From contig NZ_JAMBOB010000003.1 in NCBI RefSeq assembly GCF_023715415.1, positions 372,001-436,000 on the forward strand: a stretch of 64,000 nt of DNA, written 5' to 3'. Below are positions 34,583 to 43,412 of the stretch, in pieces. A model generated the notes under the pieces. The model saw nothing but the letters and a program-made list of their open reading frames with translations, was not told the DNA's origin and did no database searches. Position 1 is the stretch's first letter; every line of letters starts with the position of its first letter. The position numbers and the translations under genes are program-made. The DNA is from Neobacillus niacini. GTDB taxonomy: Bacteria; Bacillota; Bacilli; Bacillales; Cytobacillaceae.

Positions 34583-35245
34583 ATGCAGTTTTTAATCGAA
34601 CCAATGCGAAGTGTCTATATTGAAAAATATCCTATTGAATCACTCTTTTCGTTTCCAATTACTCCATATATCCAAGTTGTACAATTTGAACGAGGTGAAT
34701 TTATCTTTAAGGAAGGCTCCTATCCTGACTATATGTTCTATCTCGTTGAAGGCAAGGCAAAATTATACGTTACTCAAAAAAATGGGAAAGTGTCTCTTCT
34801 CAATTTCTTACACGCTCCTACCTTTATGGGGGAAATTGAATTATTAAATGAGGAACGCTATTCCAGAGGAATTCAAACGGCCACAAAGGTAATTTGTCTT
34901 GCTATTCCCATACATACCACTAAAGATAAACTATTAAAGGACGCCACTTTTTTAAAATATTTATGCATATTTTTAAGTAAAAAACAGACGACGATTACCT
35001 CTAGATATGCAGAAAACCAAGCATTCCCGCTGATTAATCGGCTTGCTTCCTTTATCCTTTTGTCGGCGGACCATGATTTATACAAGGAAAAACATACGGA
35101 AGTTTGTGAATATCTTGGTGTCTCCTACCGCCACCTTCTTCATGTATTAGCTCAATTATGCGATGAAGGGATCATTGAAAAACAATCACGGTCCTACAAG
35201 ATTCGGGACAAAAATAGGCTGCAGCAATTAGCAAAAGAAGTTTAA
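34583..35245 (+). CDS. Crp/Fnr family transcriptional regulator, YeiL-like
   Basis: The 220-residue protein has an N-terminal cyclic nucleotide-binding-like beta roll (about 30-130, with FERGEFIFKEGSYPDYMFYLVEG) and a C-terminal winged helix (about 155-215, with HTEVCEYLGVSYRHLLHVLAQL as the recognition region). The size and HTH style are like YeiL. There is no Cys cluster for iron-sulfur binding. GGAGGA five bases before ATG 34583 fixes the start. It is divergent from the MFS gene and probably controls it. Confidence 0.8.
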   Translation: MQFLIEPMRSVYIEKYPIESLFSFPITPYIQVVQFERGEFIFKEGSYPDYMFYLVEGKAKLYVTQKNGKVSLLNFLHAPTFMGEIELLNEERYSRGIQTATKVICLAIPIHTTKDKLLKDATFLKYLCIFLSKKQTTITSRYAENQAFPLINRLASFILLSADHDLYKEKHTEVCEYLGVSYRHLLHVLAQLCDEGIIEKQSRSYKIRDKNRLQQLAKEV

Positions 35246-35299
35246 CCTCCATTTAGATGTCGATCTCTAGTCTGATAAAGAATGAACTTATGTAACGAA

Positions 35300-35340
35300 G
35301 AAAAAGGGTTGGGGAAAATATCCAAACCCCTTCAATTTTT
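35300..35340. terminator. Terminator between convergent genes
   Basis: A GGGTT-GG/CCAAACCC stem with a bulge is flanked by A-rich sequence on the left and T-rich sequence on the right, so it can act on both strands. Confidence 0.55.
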
Positions 35341-35817
35341 CTAATGGTCTCTCAAAATATCATCTACAGTCATTTTCATTGAATAGATAACTGTTTTTTT
35401 ATAGTGAGCAGCTAAAAGAAGAACTCTAATTTGTTGAGATCGCGACAATTGTTTAAAGCGAGGCTCTTGTTTTAAAAAAGAACGAAAGATGGACCAGCTT
35501 GAGGGCATTAAAGGAAAATCATCCAGCGGTTGTTTTCTTCGGAATCGATGAAACCAGGATAACGTTCCAGAAGGTGTACTTTTGTCGACGATACAAGGTG
35601 CATAAATACTTTTTGTGTGTTTTCGAAGCGATTCATAACGCTCTTGCCCGCTTATGATTGTATAGTTGTTATCTTTCCGGTTTTTTCTGACAACCAATAC
35701 AAACATACAGTCCCACATTAATCTTTGAAGTTTCTTTACGTGTTCAGTAATTTTTAGTGATACATCTGGTTTAATTTTACTCAGGGGTATATACTGAATG
35801 GTAAATTTCACAAACAT
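35341..35817 (-). CDS. ParB/Srx-fold protein, stand-alone
   Basis: The 158-residue protein begins like a ParB N-terminal (sulfiredoxin-like) domain: IPLSKIKPDVSLKITEHVKK (about 10-29), then VLVVRKNRKDNNYTIISGQERYESLRK with the SGQERYE-type (GxxRxx) phosphate loop. The C-terminal part is basic and helical (LSRSQQIRVLLLAAHYKK) but no clear ParB HTH is visible. No partner parA is nearby. It may be a small CTP/ATP-binding or DNA-binding regulator. Function is unknown. Confidence 0.6.
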   Translation of the reverse strand: MFVKFTIQYIPLSKIKPDVSLKITEHVKKLQRLMWDCMFVLVVRKNRKDNNYTIISGQERYESLRKHTKSIYAPCIVDKSTPSGTLSWFHRFRRKQPLDDFPLMPSSWSIFRSFLKQEPRFKQLSRSQQIRVLLLAAHYKKTVIYSMKMTVDDILRDH

Positions 35818-35995
35818 CCCCTCCTGTTCGGATTAGGTTCTTACCAAATACAGTGAAATCACAACAGGTTTGGAGAAATCATTACTCCTTTTTTAATTCC
35901 CATTTCCCTTTTACCAGTATATGTGTGAACTGGTCTCAAGTGACCTAGAAACAACTCCCCCATTATTCTCATCTTTAAAATACGCCTACTAATCT

Positions 35996-36013
35996 ATTTG
36001 TTATATAACAAAT
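35996..36013. promoter_or_regulatory. 18-bp perfect palindrome upstream of the oxidoreductase operon
   Basis: ATTTGTTATATAACAAAT is a perfect palindrome about 195 bases before the operon start. The TTGTTA/TAACAA arms recall redox-regulator (Rex-like) operators, but the match is not decisive. Confidence 0.4.
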
Positions 36014-36110
36014 GTCTAACTGTACTATATCACGTAATCAACTAAATTATTGTATTCAAACAGCAACGCCAACATCACTAGGGCGTAATACCCTTCATTT
36101 CAAAAATCTG

Positions 36111-36173
36111 TTGTAATTACTTTTCTGTCCTGTTACAATTAAAATTAATTTATAGAATATTTACAATATTCTA
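36111..36173 (+). promoter_or_regulatory. Promoter and operator-like palindrome of the 2-oxoacid oxidoreductase operon
   Basis: TTGTAA (36111-36116) and TACAAT (36134-36139) are 17 bases apart, a good sigma-A promoter with its start near 36146. Immediately downstream lies a perfect inverted repeat, TAGAATATT-TAC-AATATTCTA (36153-36173), placed where a bound repressor would block elongation. The regulator is unknown. The rest of 35818-36208 holds no gene. Confidence 0.6.
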
Positions 36174-36208
36174 TTTTAAACTACGCTTCATAGATTGGGG
36201 GAATACTT

Positions 36209-37219
36209 TTGACAAAATTGCCAAAAACAAATGATTTAGGTTTTTTTGAAATTCGTCTTGAGTCGATTGGCGGTTTGGGAGCGAATCTGGCAGGGAAAAT
36301 GCTTTCCGAGGATGGAGTTGTTGGAAACGGGCTAAATGGAGTCGGTTTCTCATCATACGGTTCAGAGAAAAAAGGCTCCCCAGTTAAGGCACACATACGT
36401 TTCTGCGCACCTGAAACAAACATTCGAGACACCACACCAATAGAACGCCCCCATGTTGTCGGCATTTTCCATGATGCCCTGTTCAAGACCATCGATTGTA
36501 CAAGCGGAATCTATCCAGACAGTACCATCCTAGTAAACTCACAAAAATCTCCTGACGAACTAAAGAAACTCATGAAAATTACAGGCGGGACCATTGCCAT
36601 TATTGATGCAACTGGAATCGCTTTAGATGAACAAACAAAAGCCAACACTGCAATGCTTGGTGCACTTTATCGGATTTTGGACTTTCTAGACCCCGAATCG
36701 ATGAAACAAACGATCCGGCGTACATTTGAAAAAAAATATCCACACCTGGTTGAGCCAAATATTCGGACGTTTGACCGTGGATTTAATGAAGTAGAATTTA
36801 AAACCTACCTTCCCGATAATGGAGTAGATCCCATCCCTTTTTCAAGACCTATACCCGTTCTTGGTTATGAAACTCAGGCCATGGGCGGTATGATTCTAAA
36901 TCCAGGTAATAGTATGTTAAAGGATTTAAGTATTTCACGTGCCGGAATGCTCCCCCATTTCCACGAGGATAAATGCATTAATTGTGCAGCTTGTGATACA
37001 GCCTGTCCGGACTTTTGCTTTGTTTGGGAAGAAAAGGCAGACAAAAAAGGTCGACCACAAATGTTCCTCAAAGGGATTGACTATCAATACTGCAAAGGCT
37101 GTTTAAAATGTGTAACGGCTTGTCCTGTGGAAGCGCTTTCGGGTGAAAGAGAATATAACGACGGCTATGCGGACAATAACCGTGTACCGCACTTATTTGA
37201 TTTAGTCACTCAAAACTAA
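36209..37219 (+). CDS. 2-oxoacid:ferredoxin oxidoreductase, gamma-delta fusion subunit
   Basis: The 336-residue protein joins a PorG-type catalytic gamma domain (residues 10-190, starting EIRLESIGGLGANLAGKML) to a PorD-type ferredoxin domain with two [4Fe-4S] motifs: Cys256/259/262/266 (CINCAACDTACP) and Cys295/298/301/305 (CKGCLKCVTACP). It would carry electrons from the TPP site of the partner subunit to ferredoxin. TTG at 36209 follows GGGGGAATACTT. The alpha-beta gene starts 18 bases after its stop, so the two form one operon. Confidence 0.88.
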   Translation: MTKLPKTNDLGFFEIRLESIGGLGANLAGKMLSEDGVVGNGLNGVGFSSYGSEKKGSPVKAHIRFCAPETNIRDTTPIERPHVVGIFHDALFKTIDCTSGIYPDSTILVNSQKSPDELKKLMKITGGTIAIIDATGIALDEQTKANTAMLGALYRILDFLDPESMKQTIRRTFEKKYPHLVEPNIRTFDRGFNEVEFKTYLPDNGVDPIPFSRPIPVLGYETQAMGGMILNPGNSMLKDLSISRAGMLPHFHEDKCINCAACDTACPDFCFVWEEKADKKGRPQMFLKGIDYQYCKGCLKCVTACPVEALSGEREYNDGYADNNRVPHLFDLVTQN

Positions 37220-37237
37220 AGGAAAGGACGGGATCTT

Positions 37238-39550
37238 ATGTCCATTGAAATAAATCAGGAAAAGCTCACAACTGAAAAAGAAACAGTTGAGCAAAGTTTT
37301 GTATTTGAATCTGGCAATGAAATGGCTGCCTATGCAGCACATCAGATTAATTACCATGTCATGGGATACTTCCCTATCTCCCCTTCTACAGAGGTAGCAC
37401 AATTCCTCGATGGGATGAAATCTAGAGGTGAACATGATATTGTTTTAATTCCTGCTGATGGTGAACATGGTTCCGCAGGTATATGTTACGGTGCCTCCAC
37501 TGGAGGAGGACGAGTTTTTAACGCTACAAGTGCGAATGGATTTCTTTATATGTTAGAGCAGCTCCCTGTTCAATCCGGAACCCGGTTTCCAATGGTTTTA
37601 AATTTAGTGAACCGCTCTGTTTCCGGGCCATTAAATATCCATGGAGATCACTCTGATTTATATTTTGGTTTGAATACCGGCTGGCCAATCTTGATGGCCC
37701 GTGATCCACAAATCGTCTATGATATGAACATTATTGCAATTAAACTAGCAGAAGATCCTGCAGTTAGACTACCTGTTATCGTTTCATTTGATGGATATTT
37801 CACCTCCCACCAAAAACGTCGGGTACAGGTAATAAAAAATAGAAGTGATGTTCAGAAATTTATCGGGGAAACGCCGACTAACTTCCCCCATGCCCTAGAC
37901 CGTGAGAATCCGGTTACCATTGGGCCATATATGAATGAACCGGACTATATTAATAACTGCTATCAACAATCTGAAGCCATGTATAATGCTGAAGCGGTAT
38001 TCGAGCGAATTTCGAAAGAATATGCGAAAGTTACTGGCCGGGAATATCCAATCCTTGACTTATATCGTATGGAGGATGCCGAAGTAGCAGTATTTATGCT
38101 GAATTCCGCAGCTGAGGTTTGTAAAGACGTGGTCGATCGACTTCGCTCACGGGGGATAAAAGCTGGGGTGATTTCTCCCAATATGATTCGTCCCTTCCCT
38201 CAAAAACAATTAGCGGATGCCTTGAAAAATATTAAGGCTGTTACCGTTGGTGACCGTGCAGACTCTTACGGAGCACATGGCGGCAACATGGCGCTCGAAT
38301 TACGAGCAGCATTACAAACCGTTGGGAATGCTCATACAAAAGTAATTAACCGCATATACGGTTTAGGTGGAAAAGACTTTTATGCTGATGATGCTGAGCA
38401 CTTTTTCCAATTGGCACTTGAAGCTGCTGAGAAAGGCTTTGTAGAAAAACACTTTGACTACTTTGGGCATAATCCAGGGGACCCAAAATTTGCTCCAAAA
38501 CGTGTTCTAAATCCAATGAAAAAAGAAGATTTGAACACGGGTTTAATTACGGTGACACCAGATGAAAAAACAGGACAATTGAAAGTGAAAATTCCGCCAA
38601 TGCGGAGTCTAACGAAGAAACCAAAACGTCTTGCGTCTGGTCACGGCGCTTGCCCAGGCTGCGGCATCTTCTCTGGATTGGAATTGTTCTTTAAAGGAAT
38701 TGAAGGAGATATTGTCGCACTATTCCATACAGGTTGTGCGATGGTCGTAACAACAGGCTTTCCTTATAGCTCTCATAAAGCCACCTACATCCATAACCTT
38801 TTCCAAAATGGCTCTGCTACCCTTTCCGGTCTAGTGGAAATGTTCCATGAAAGAAAAAGACGCGGTGAGTTGGCAGAACTAGGTCTAAGTGATGACTTCA
38901 CATTTGTGATGGTTACCGGTGACGGTGGAATGGATATCGGGATGGGGCCAGCGATTGGTACGGCATTACGTAACCATAAAATGATTATTCTGGAGTATGA
39001 TAATGAAGGGTACATGAATACAGGCAGTCAGCTCTCCTACTCTACTCCTATGGGGCATATGACGAGTACATCCAATATTGGCGGTTTCCAAAATGGAAAG
39101 CCTTTCCATCATAAGGACACTGCTCAAATTATGGCAGCTACACACATTCCATACGTATTTACGGGGACAGAAGCCTTTGACCGCGACCTTTTAAAGAAAG
39201 CCGCGAAAGCTCAGTGGTATGCAAACAATGAAGGCTTGGTTTATGGAAAAATATTAATCACCTGTCCATTGAACTGGAAATCAAAGGATGAATTAGGTCA
39301 AACGATTGTTGAAGCTGCCGTCAACTCCTGCTTCTTCCCTCTTTATGAAGTGGAGCATGGTATTACGAATGTTACTTACAACCCTGAGGATAAAAATAAG
39401 CGCTTAGCTGTTTCGGAATGGCTGAAGCTGATGGGTAAAACGAAACACTTACTCAATGAAAATAGCAAAGACATGCTGGAGATGTTTGATAAAGAAGTAG
39501 ATCGCCGTTGGAATATGCTTAAGGCAAAGCATGAGAGTCCTTATCTATAA
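37238..39550 (+). CDS. 2-oxoacid:ferredoxin oxidoreductase, alpha-beta fusion subunit
   Basis: The 770-residue protein has a PorA-like pyrimidine-binding domain (about 25-240), a transketolase C-like domain (about 290-400) and a PorB-like TPP domain (about 455-700). The beta part has Cys472 and Cys475 (GACPGCG), HTGCAMV and later Cys residues for a [4Fe-4S] cluster, and the TPP motif GDG at 561-563 with EYDNEGYMNTG downstream. With the upstream gene it makes a complete CoA-dependent oxidative decarboxylase. The substrate (pyruvate, 2-oxoglutarate or a branched 2-oxoacid) is not certain. AAAGGA is 11 bases before the ATG. Confidence 0.88.
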   Translation: MSIEINQEKLTTEKETVEQSFVFESGNEMAAYAAHQINYHVMGYFPISPSTEVAQFLDGMKSRGEHDIVLIPADGEHGSAGICYGASTGGGRVFNATSANGFLYMLEQLPVQSGTRFPMVLNLVNRSVSGPLNIHGDHSDLYFGLNTGWPILMARDPQIVYDMNIIAIKLAEDPAVRLPVIVSFDGYFTSHQKRRVQVIKNRSDVQKFIGETPTNFPHALDRENPVTIGPYMNEPDYINNCYQQSEAMYNAEAVFERISKEYAKVTGREYPILDLYRMEDAEVAVFMLNSAAEVCKDVVDRLRSRGIKAGVISPNMIRPFPQKQLADALKNIKAVTVGDRADSYGAHGGNMALELRAALQTVGNAHTKVINRIYGLGGKDFYADDAEHFFQLALEAAEKGFVEKHFDYFGHNPGDPKFAPKRVLNPMKKEDLNTGLITVTPDEKTGQLKVKIPPMRSLTKKPKRLASGHGACPGCGIFSGLELFFKGIEGDIVALFHTGCAMVVTTGFPYSSHKATYIHNLFQNGSATLSGLVEMFHERKRRGELAELGLSDDFTFVMVTGDGGMDIGMGPAIGTALRNHKMIILEYDNEGYMNTGSQLSYSTPMGHMTSTSNIGGFQNGKPFHHKDTAQIMAATHIPYVFTGTEAFDRDLLKKAAKAQWYANNEGLVYGKILITCPLNWKSKDELGQTIVEAAVNSCFFPLYEVEHGITNVTYNPEDKNKRLAVSEWLKLMGKTKHLLNENSKDMLEMFDKEVDRRWNMLKAKHESPYL

Positions 39551-39554
39551 AAGA

Positions 39555-39594
39555 AAGTCCCAGGTGATGCTAAATCACTTGGGACTTTTGTAAT
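39555..39594 (+). terminator. Terminator of the oxidoreductase operon
   Basis: A GTCCCAGGTGAT/ATCACTTGGGAC stem is followed by TTTT. Confidence 0.8.
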
Positions 39595-39628
39595 TTCGTG
39601 GCTGGGTTACTTGTAAAATAAACAAAAA

Positions 39629-40072
39629 CTAAAACGGTAAATCTTCATCATCGATAAAGAATGGCATACTTTCTTGACTTCTCGATTGCCTTGATAAATC
39701 TTCATCTTCGTCCATTTCGTCTCTTGTGATTCCAAAAGGAACGCCATTTGAGGTATAACCTGCGATAAAATAAAAGGTACCATCTTCATAATTCTCTACC
39801 ATTGCTTTTCGCTTTCTATTTTCTTTTTGTTTTTTCCTAGCCATTAATGATTGCTCTACCTGCTTTTTATATGACTGTTTAAATTTATATCCCAGCATTT
39901 CCAGTTCAGTAATCGCACATAATAGGTCTACACCAAACCAATTACTATAACCTTTTGCAATATTTTTCCCATCATACTGCTCGGCCCATTTGTGTGCATT
40001 TTGAAGCCTAGCGTTCCGATTATATCGTTTCCTTCTAGGCGTATTGTTCGGATTTTTCTTGCCTTTTGCCAT
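39629..40072 (-). CDS. Hypothetical basic protein, 147 residues
   Basis: The protein has a Lys/Arg/Asn-rich N-terminus (MAKGKKNPNNTPRRKRYNRN), a helical middle with a WAEQYDGKNIAKGYSNWFGV block, a second basic helix (SLMARKKQKENRKRKAM) and an acidic tail ending DDEDLPF. The composition suggests nucleic-acid contact, but no domain is recognised. Similar proteins appear in other bacilli as conserved hypotheticals. ATG 40072 lies five bases after GGAG. The gene follows the DUF6155-like gene by 26 bases on the same strand. Confidence 0.6.
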   Translation of the reverse strand: MAKGKKNPNNTPRRKRYNRNARLQNAHKWAEQYDGKNIAKGYSNWFGVDLLCAITELEMLGYKFKQSYKKQVEQSLMARKKQKENRKRKAMVENYEDGTFYFIAGYTSNGVPFGITRDEMDEDEDLSRQSRSQESMPFFIDDEDLPF

Positions 40073-40098
40073 TCTTTCTCCCACTCTTTTACAAAAAT

Positions 40099-40647
40099 TT
40101 ATTCATCATCCTCTTCATCAATAACCCATTCAATCGTATAATAGGTATCCAATAAAGCTTCCTGAAATCCCCAGCCCTCAGGTGCTACAGTCACAACGTT
40201 ATCTAATCTAGCAGAAAATGCTTTATATAATTCTTCATCCTGGTTACATTCTTCAGCAACCTGTTCAAACATTTTTATCATACTAGTGTAAAAACTTTCA
40301 GAAATATCCCCGAACGCACAAGTAAATTCAACCCCCTGCTCCACATAAAAAAGCATAAGGTCAACAGTTCGTATATGATCATCCGTTGCTTTCTTAAAAG
40401 CAGTAATTTCCTTTTTTGCCTCCGCTAATCGTAGTTTTCCGTCTCCCCTATCTGGAAAAAATTCATTCTCTACTTTTTTTCGAGCCTGAATGAACAGCAC
40501 ATCAATTGCTTCATCACCTAGGAATTTACTAGACAGGAAGTTTTGAACATCCTTATTGTTCTTAAATATTTCTACTATTAACTCAACCAATTCTTTTTGA
40601 TCATACTGTTTTAATTGTTTTTTTAGCTCATTCACTTTAATCTTCAC
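40099..40647 (-). CDS. DUF6155-like protein
   Basis: The 182-residue protein opens with KVNELKKQLKQYDQKELVEL, the start typical of DUF6155, and is helical and acidic throughout, ending DEEDDE. Its role is unknown. GTG at 40647 follows GGGGA by five bases; an earlier TTG overlaps that site. It is followed by the basic 147-residue protein gene, a likely two-gene operon pairing an acidic with a basic protein. Confidence 0.6.
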   Translation of the reverse strand: MKIKVNELKKQLKQYDQKELVELIVEIFKNNKDVQNFLSSKFLGDEAIDVLFIQARKKVENEFFPDRGDGKLRLAEAKKEITAFKKATDDHIRTVDLMLFYVEQGVEFTCAFGDISESFYTSMIKMFEQVAEECNQDEELYKAFSARLDNVVTVAPEGWGFQEALLDTYYTIEWVIDEEDDE

Positions 40648-40817
40648 AATAGTCCCCAACCTTATTTATTTTTAGAATTAATCATTGAAAATATAGGTAC
40701 AATTAAATTATACAAAAATCTATAAAGGGGTTTTGATGGGAATATGAACAACTTTGAACAGTTCAGGATTAATCGTTTCCTAAATATTTCACGATTAAAA
40801 TATTTCTCCCCTTCAAC

Positions 40818-40850
40818 TAAACGAGGCAACCAATTGGTCACCTCGTTTAC
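40818..40850 (-). terminator. Terminator of the FucP-like MFS gene
   Basis: An AAACGAGGTGACC/GGTTGCCTCGTTT stem overlaps the stop codon at 40847 and has T-rich minus-strand sequence after it. Confidence 0.6.
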
Positions 40851-42100
40851 ATCACTTCATTTCTCTTTTTTAAATACCTATACAAAATAATACTAAAAAC
40901 TGAGCATAGTAATCCACAGGCGCCAATGAAGATAAATCCTGCTTGAAATCCTCTCAATAAGCCCATTTCAGCTCCTAGTAGACTTGTAAACCATCTTTTG
41001 AAGAATTCTATCACTGCACCTAAGAACAAATTACTGATGACAACTACTATACCCATAATCGTTACGGTGACGGTAATCGCAGCGTCAATTCCATTAGAAT
41101 ACCTTTTTGCGAGCAGCGCCATAACGGTCGGGTAAACTGGTGCAATCCCGAAGCCTGCTGCAGCATATAACCAGACACCTGATGGTCCCAATAATGTAGC
41201 TAAAATAGTTGTAATTCCAGCAAGACCGGAAAAAACAATAATTGAAATCATGAATCCTATTTTATCGGTGATGAATCCCAGAAGTAACCTTCCAATCATA
41301 AAACAGAGGAAAAAGATGGATAACATACCAGACGCTGCCGTTCCACTCCAATGAAAAGATCTCTCTAGAAAGTTAACAAGCCATCCGGCAATCGAAAGTT
41401 CCACGATTACCCCAAATGAAAGAATGATAATAATGAACCAGGCCACACGATCCTTTAAGAAATTCCTAATTGGCATGCGCTCGTGAGTTGTTGTTTGATC
41501 TACTGGAAGTGTACTAAAAAATGCTGGAATCATGGGGATAATACATAAGGAAAGCATGAATAGATACATTCCTTGCCAGCCTAGCTCTCGACCTCCGAAA
41601 AACGACACACCCATTAAGCCCGCAGCCATCAAAGGAGCAGCCGTTGAACTTAGCCCATAAAAGAAATGAGATAAGTTCATCATAAAGCCAGTATTTTTTG
41701 TGAAAATCCTTGCAGCTAAAATGGCCAACGCAATTTCTAACATACCGTTTCCTAAATACATAATGAAATATGAAACGGAAAAAAAAGCAAAATTACTAGA
41801 AAAATAAATCAAAACACCTGAAATTGCCATCGTTCCAAAGGCTATTAGACTCGTACGTTTAATACCCACCTTTGACGAAAAAGCCCCCGTAAAGCTGCAT
41901 GCGATTAAAAATCCAATGGAATTGATAGCTAGCAGAAATCCAACCTGCAGTTCATCAATCCGATAATCTATTTGCATTTGAGGAATGGCAGGTCCCTTTA
42001 TATTCTCAGATAATCCAAAAACCAGGTATCCTAAGAAAATAACTAAAAATGAAAGTGGTATATATTTTTTCACCGGTTGTGTTTGTTGCAATGTTGGCAT
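40847..42100 (-). CDS. MFS transporter (FucP/sugar-type group)
   Basis: The 417-residue, 12-TM protein has GLSENIKGPAIPQMQIDYRI after the first helix and GAFSSKVGIKRTSL as motif A, a combination found in the FucP-like and YfkF-like branches that take up or export small polar compounds. Its substrate is not known. AAAGGA lies upstream of the ATG. It follows the GNAT/DUF429 gene pair on the same strand and may be their third operon gene, 40 bases downstream. Confidence 0.82.
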   Translation of the reverse strand: MPTLQQTQPVKKYIPLSFLVIFLGYLVFGLSENIKGPAIPQMQIDYRIDELQVGFLLAINSIGFLIACSFTGAFSSKVGIKRTSLIAFGTMAISGVLIYFSSNFAFFSVSYFIMYLGNGMLEIALAILAARIFTKNTGFMMNLSHFFYGLSSTAAPLMAAGLMGVSFFGGRELGWQGMYLFMLSLCIIPMIPAFFSTLPVDQTTTHERMPIRNFLKDRVAWFIIIILSFGVIVELSIAGWLVNFLERSFHWSGTAASGMLSIFFLCFMIGRLLLGFITDKIGFMISIIVFSGLAGITTILATLLGPSGVWLYAAAGFGIAPVYPTVMALLAKRYSNGIDAAITVTVTIMGIVVVISNLFLGAVIEFFKRWFTSLLGAEMGLLRGFQAGFIFIGACGLLCSVFSIILYRYLKKRNEVM

Positions 42101-42140
42101 AGTTTAAATCCTTTCACCTGTATATTACCCGCTTCGTCCA

Positions 42141-42800
42141 TTAACAACAATAATCATACGGATGTAACGGTAAATTTGCAGGAATCAGCCAGTTCGGTTT
42201 AAGCGATGGATCCTTCCAATGCCAAGCCCCTAGTGCTGCTGCACATGCATCAATCATATGACTTTCTTCATCAATATAGGAAGGGAGCTTTGTTAAAAGC
42301 TGCTGCCCAAGCCAATTTTTCAGAAAACTTCTAGAAGACATTTCTTGTTTATAGCTTAATACATATTCTAAGTCTTTTTGAGAAATTCTTGAGCCAATAA
42401 CGGCACCAGGATGCACTTCCACTATCGATATGGGATTATTACTCTTGAGATTTTCTATTTCTCTCGTAAGTTTGATACCTCTTAATGTTAAATAGACCAT
42501 GCGATTAAATGTAGGTGGCATGATAGAACCAGACTTCATCCCAAGCGAAACAATATACTGTCTCAACTGTTTATCACCAATCCTGTCTCCCCCGCCATCC
42601 TCGTAGGACAAAGGAGCATCCAGACCAATAACCACTTCATCCTTATGACTTTGATCTTGGATTTCCTCCAAAATATCAAGGTCTCCAATATTTCTCCTAA
42701 GTTTGAGAAATGTTAAATAACCTTCTTGTAGTTCAAAAATCGCCATAACTGTGTCTTTATGATTACTAGGTCCTGCTAAATCAATTCCTATTACAATCAT
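42141..42800 (-). CDS. DUF429 RNase H-fold protein
   Basis: The 219-residue protein begins IVIGIDLAG, the first acidic strand of an RNase H-like fold, with VVIGLDAPLSYEDGGG and IEVHPGAVIGSR as later acidic motifs and DACAAALGAW near the end. DUF429 proteins are predicted nucleases of unknown target. Its ATG overlaps the stop of the upstream GNAT gene by four bases (ATGA), so the two are translationally coupled. Confidence 0.82.
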   Translation of the reverse strand: MIVIGIDLAGPSNHKDTVMAIFELQEGYLTFLKLRRNIGDLDILEEIQDQSHKDEVVIGLDAPLSYEDGGGDRIGDKQLRQYIVSLGMKSGSIMPPTFNRMVYLTLRGIKLTREIENLKSNNPISIVEVHPGAVIGSRISQKDLEYVLSYKQEMSSRSFLKNWLGQQLLTKLPSYIDEESHMIDACAAALGAWHWKDPSLKPNWLIPANLPLHPYDYCC

Positions 42801-43327
42801 TGTAAATCGCTCTTTGGCGAATCAATAGAGTCTACTATTTTATAATATATTACGGTAGTATTTAATACTCTCTCACCAGAAAGGGCAAAGTTAGGGATTT
42901 TTCCAGCCTGAATATACCCAAGTGATTGATAAAGGAGATTGGAGGGGTCTCCTTCCCTTGTATCAAGGACTAGTAAGGTCCTTCCTTCATTGATTGCTCT
43001 TTCTTCGGCCACTTTCATTAAGCTCCGGGCAACACCCTTACGTCTAGCATTGGGACTTGTCATTAATTTGGCTATTTCAGCTCGATGAAGACCATTCTGC
43101 TTGGTACATAAATGAAGTTGGATGGTTCCAACAATCTCATTATTTAATTTAGCAACAAATAAAATGACATTTGGAGTTAAAACAGTTTGCCAATAATGTC
43201 TCGCATCTGATAGATTCATAGGAGGCAAAAAGCCTATAGAAGCTCCATCATCCACCACCGGTACCAAAAGTTCAGAGAGTGAATCTATGTGGGTCTCAAT
43301 GGTTTCAAGTTCTTCAATTTTAAGCAT
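42797..43327 (-). CDS. GNAT family N-acetyltransferase
   Basis: The 176-residue GNAT has motif A as IAKLMTSPNARRKGVARSLM (R-x-x-G-V-A form) and a C-terminal RTLLVLDTREGDPSNLLYQSLGYIQAG. Similar proteins are annotated as acetyltransferases acting on small amines or toxins. ATG 43327 follows GAGGTG by six bases. It is the first gene of a cluster with DUF429, to which it is coupled. Confidence 0.82.
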   Translation of the reverse strand: MLKIEELETIETHIDSLSELLVPVVDDGASIGFLPPMNLSDARHYWQTVLTPNVILFVAKLNNEIVGTIQLHLCTKQNGLHRAEIAKLMTSPNARRKGVARSLMKVAEERAINEGRTLLVLDTREGDPSNLLYQSLGYIQAGKIPNFALSGERVLNTTVIYYKIVDSIDSPKSDLQ

Positions 43328-43412
43328 ATTAAACACCTCTATCTGAAAAATTTGGTACTCAATATTATTAATAATATAATGAAGATTATAACTTGGAAAA
43401 AAGGTGTTGCCA

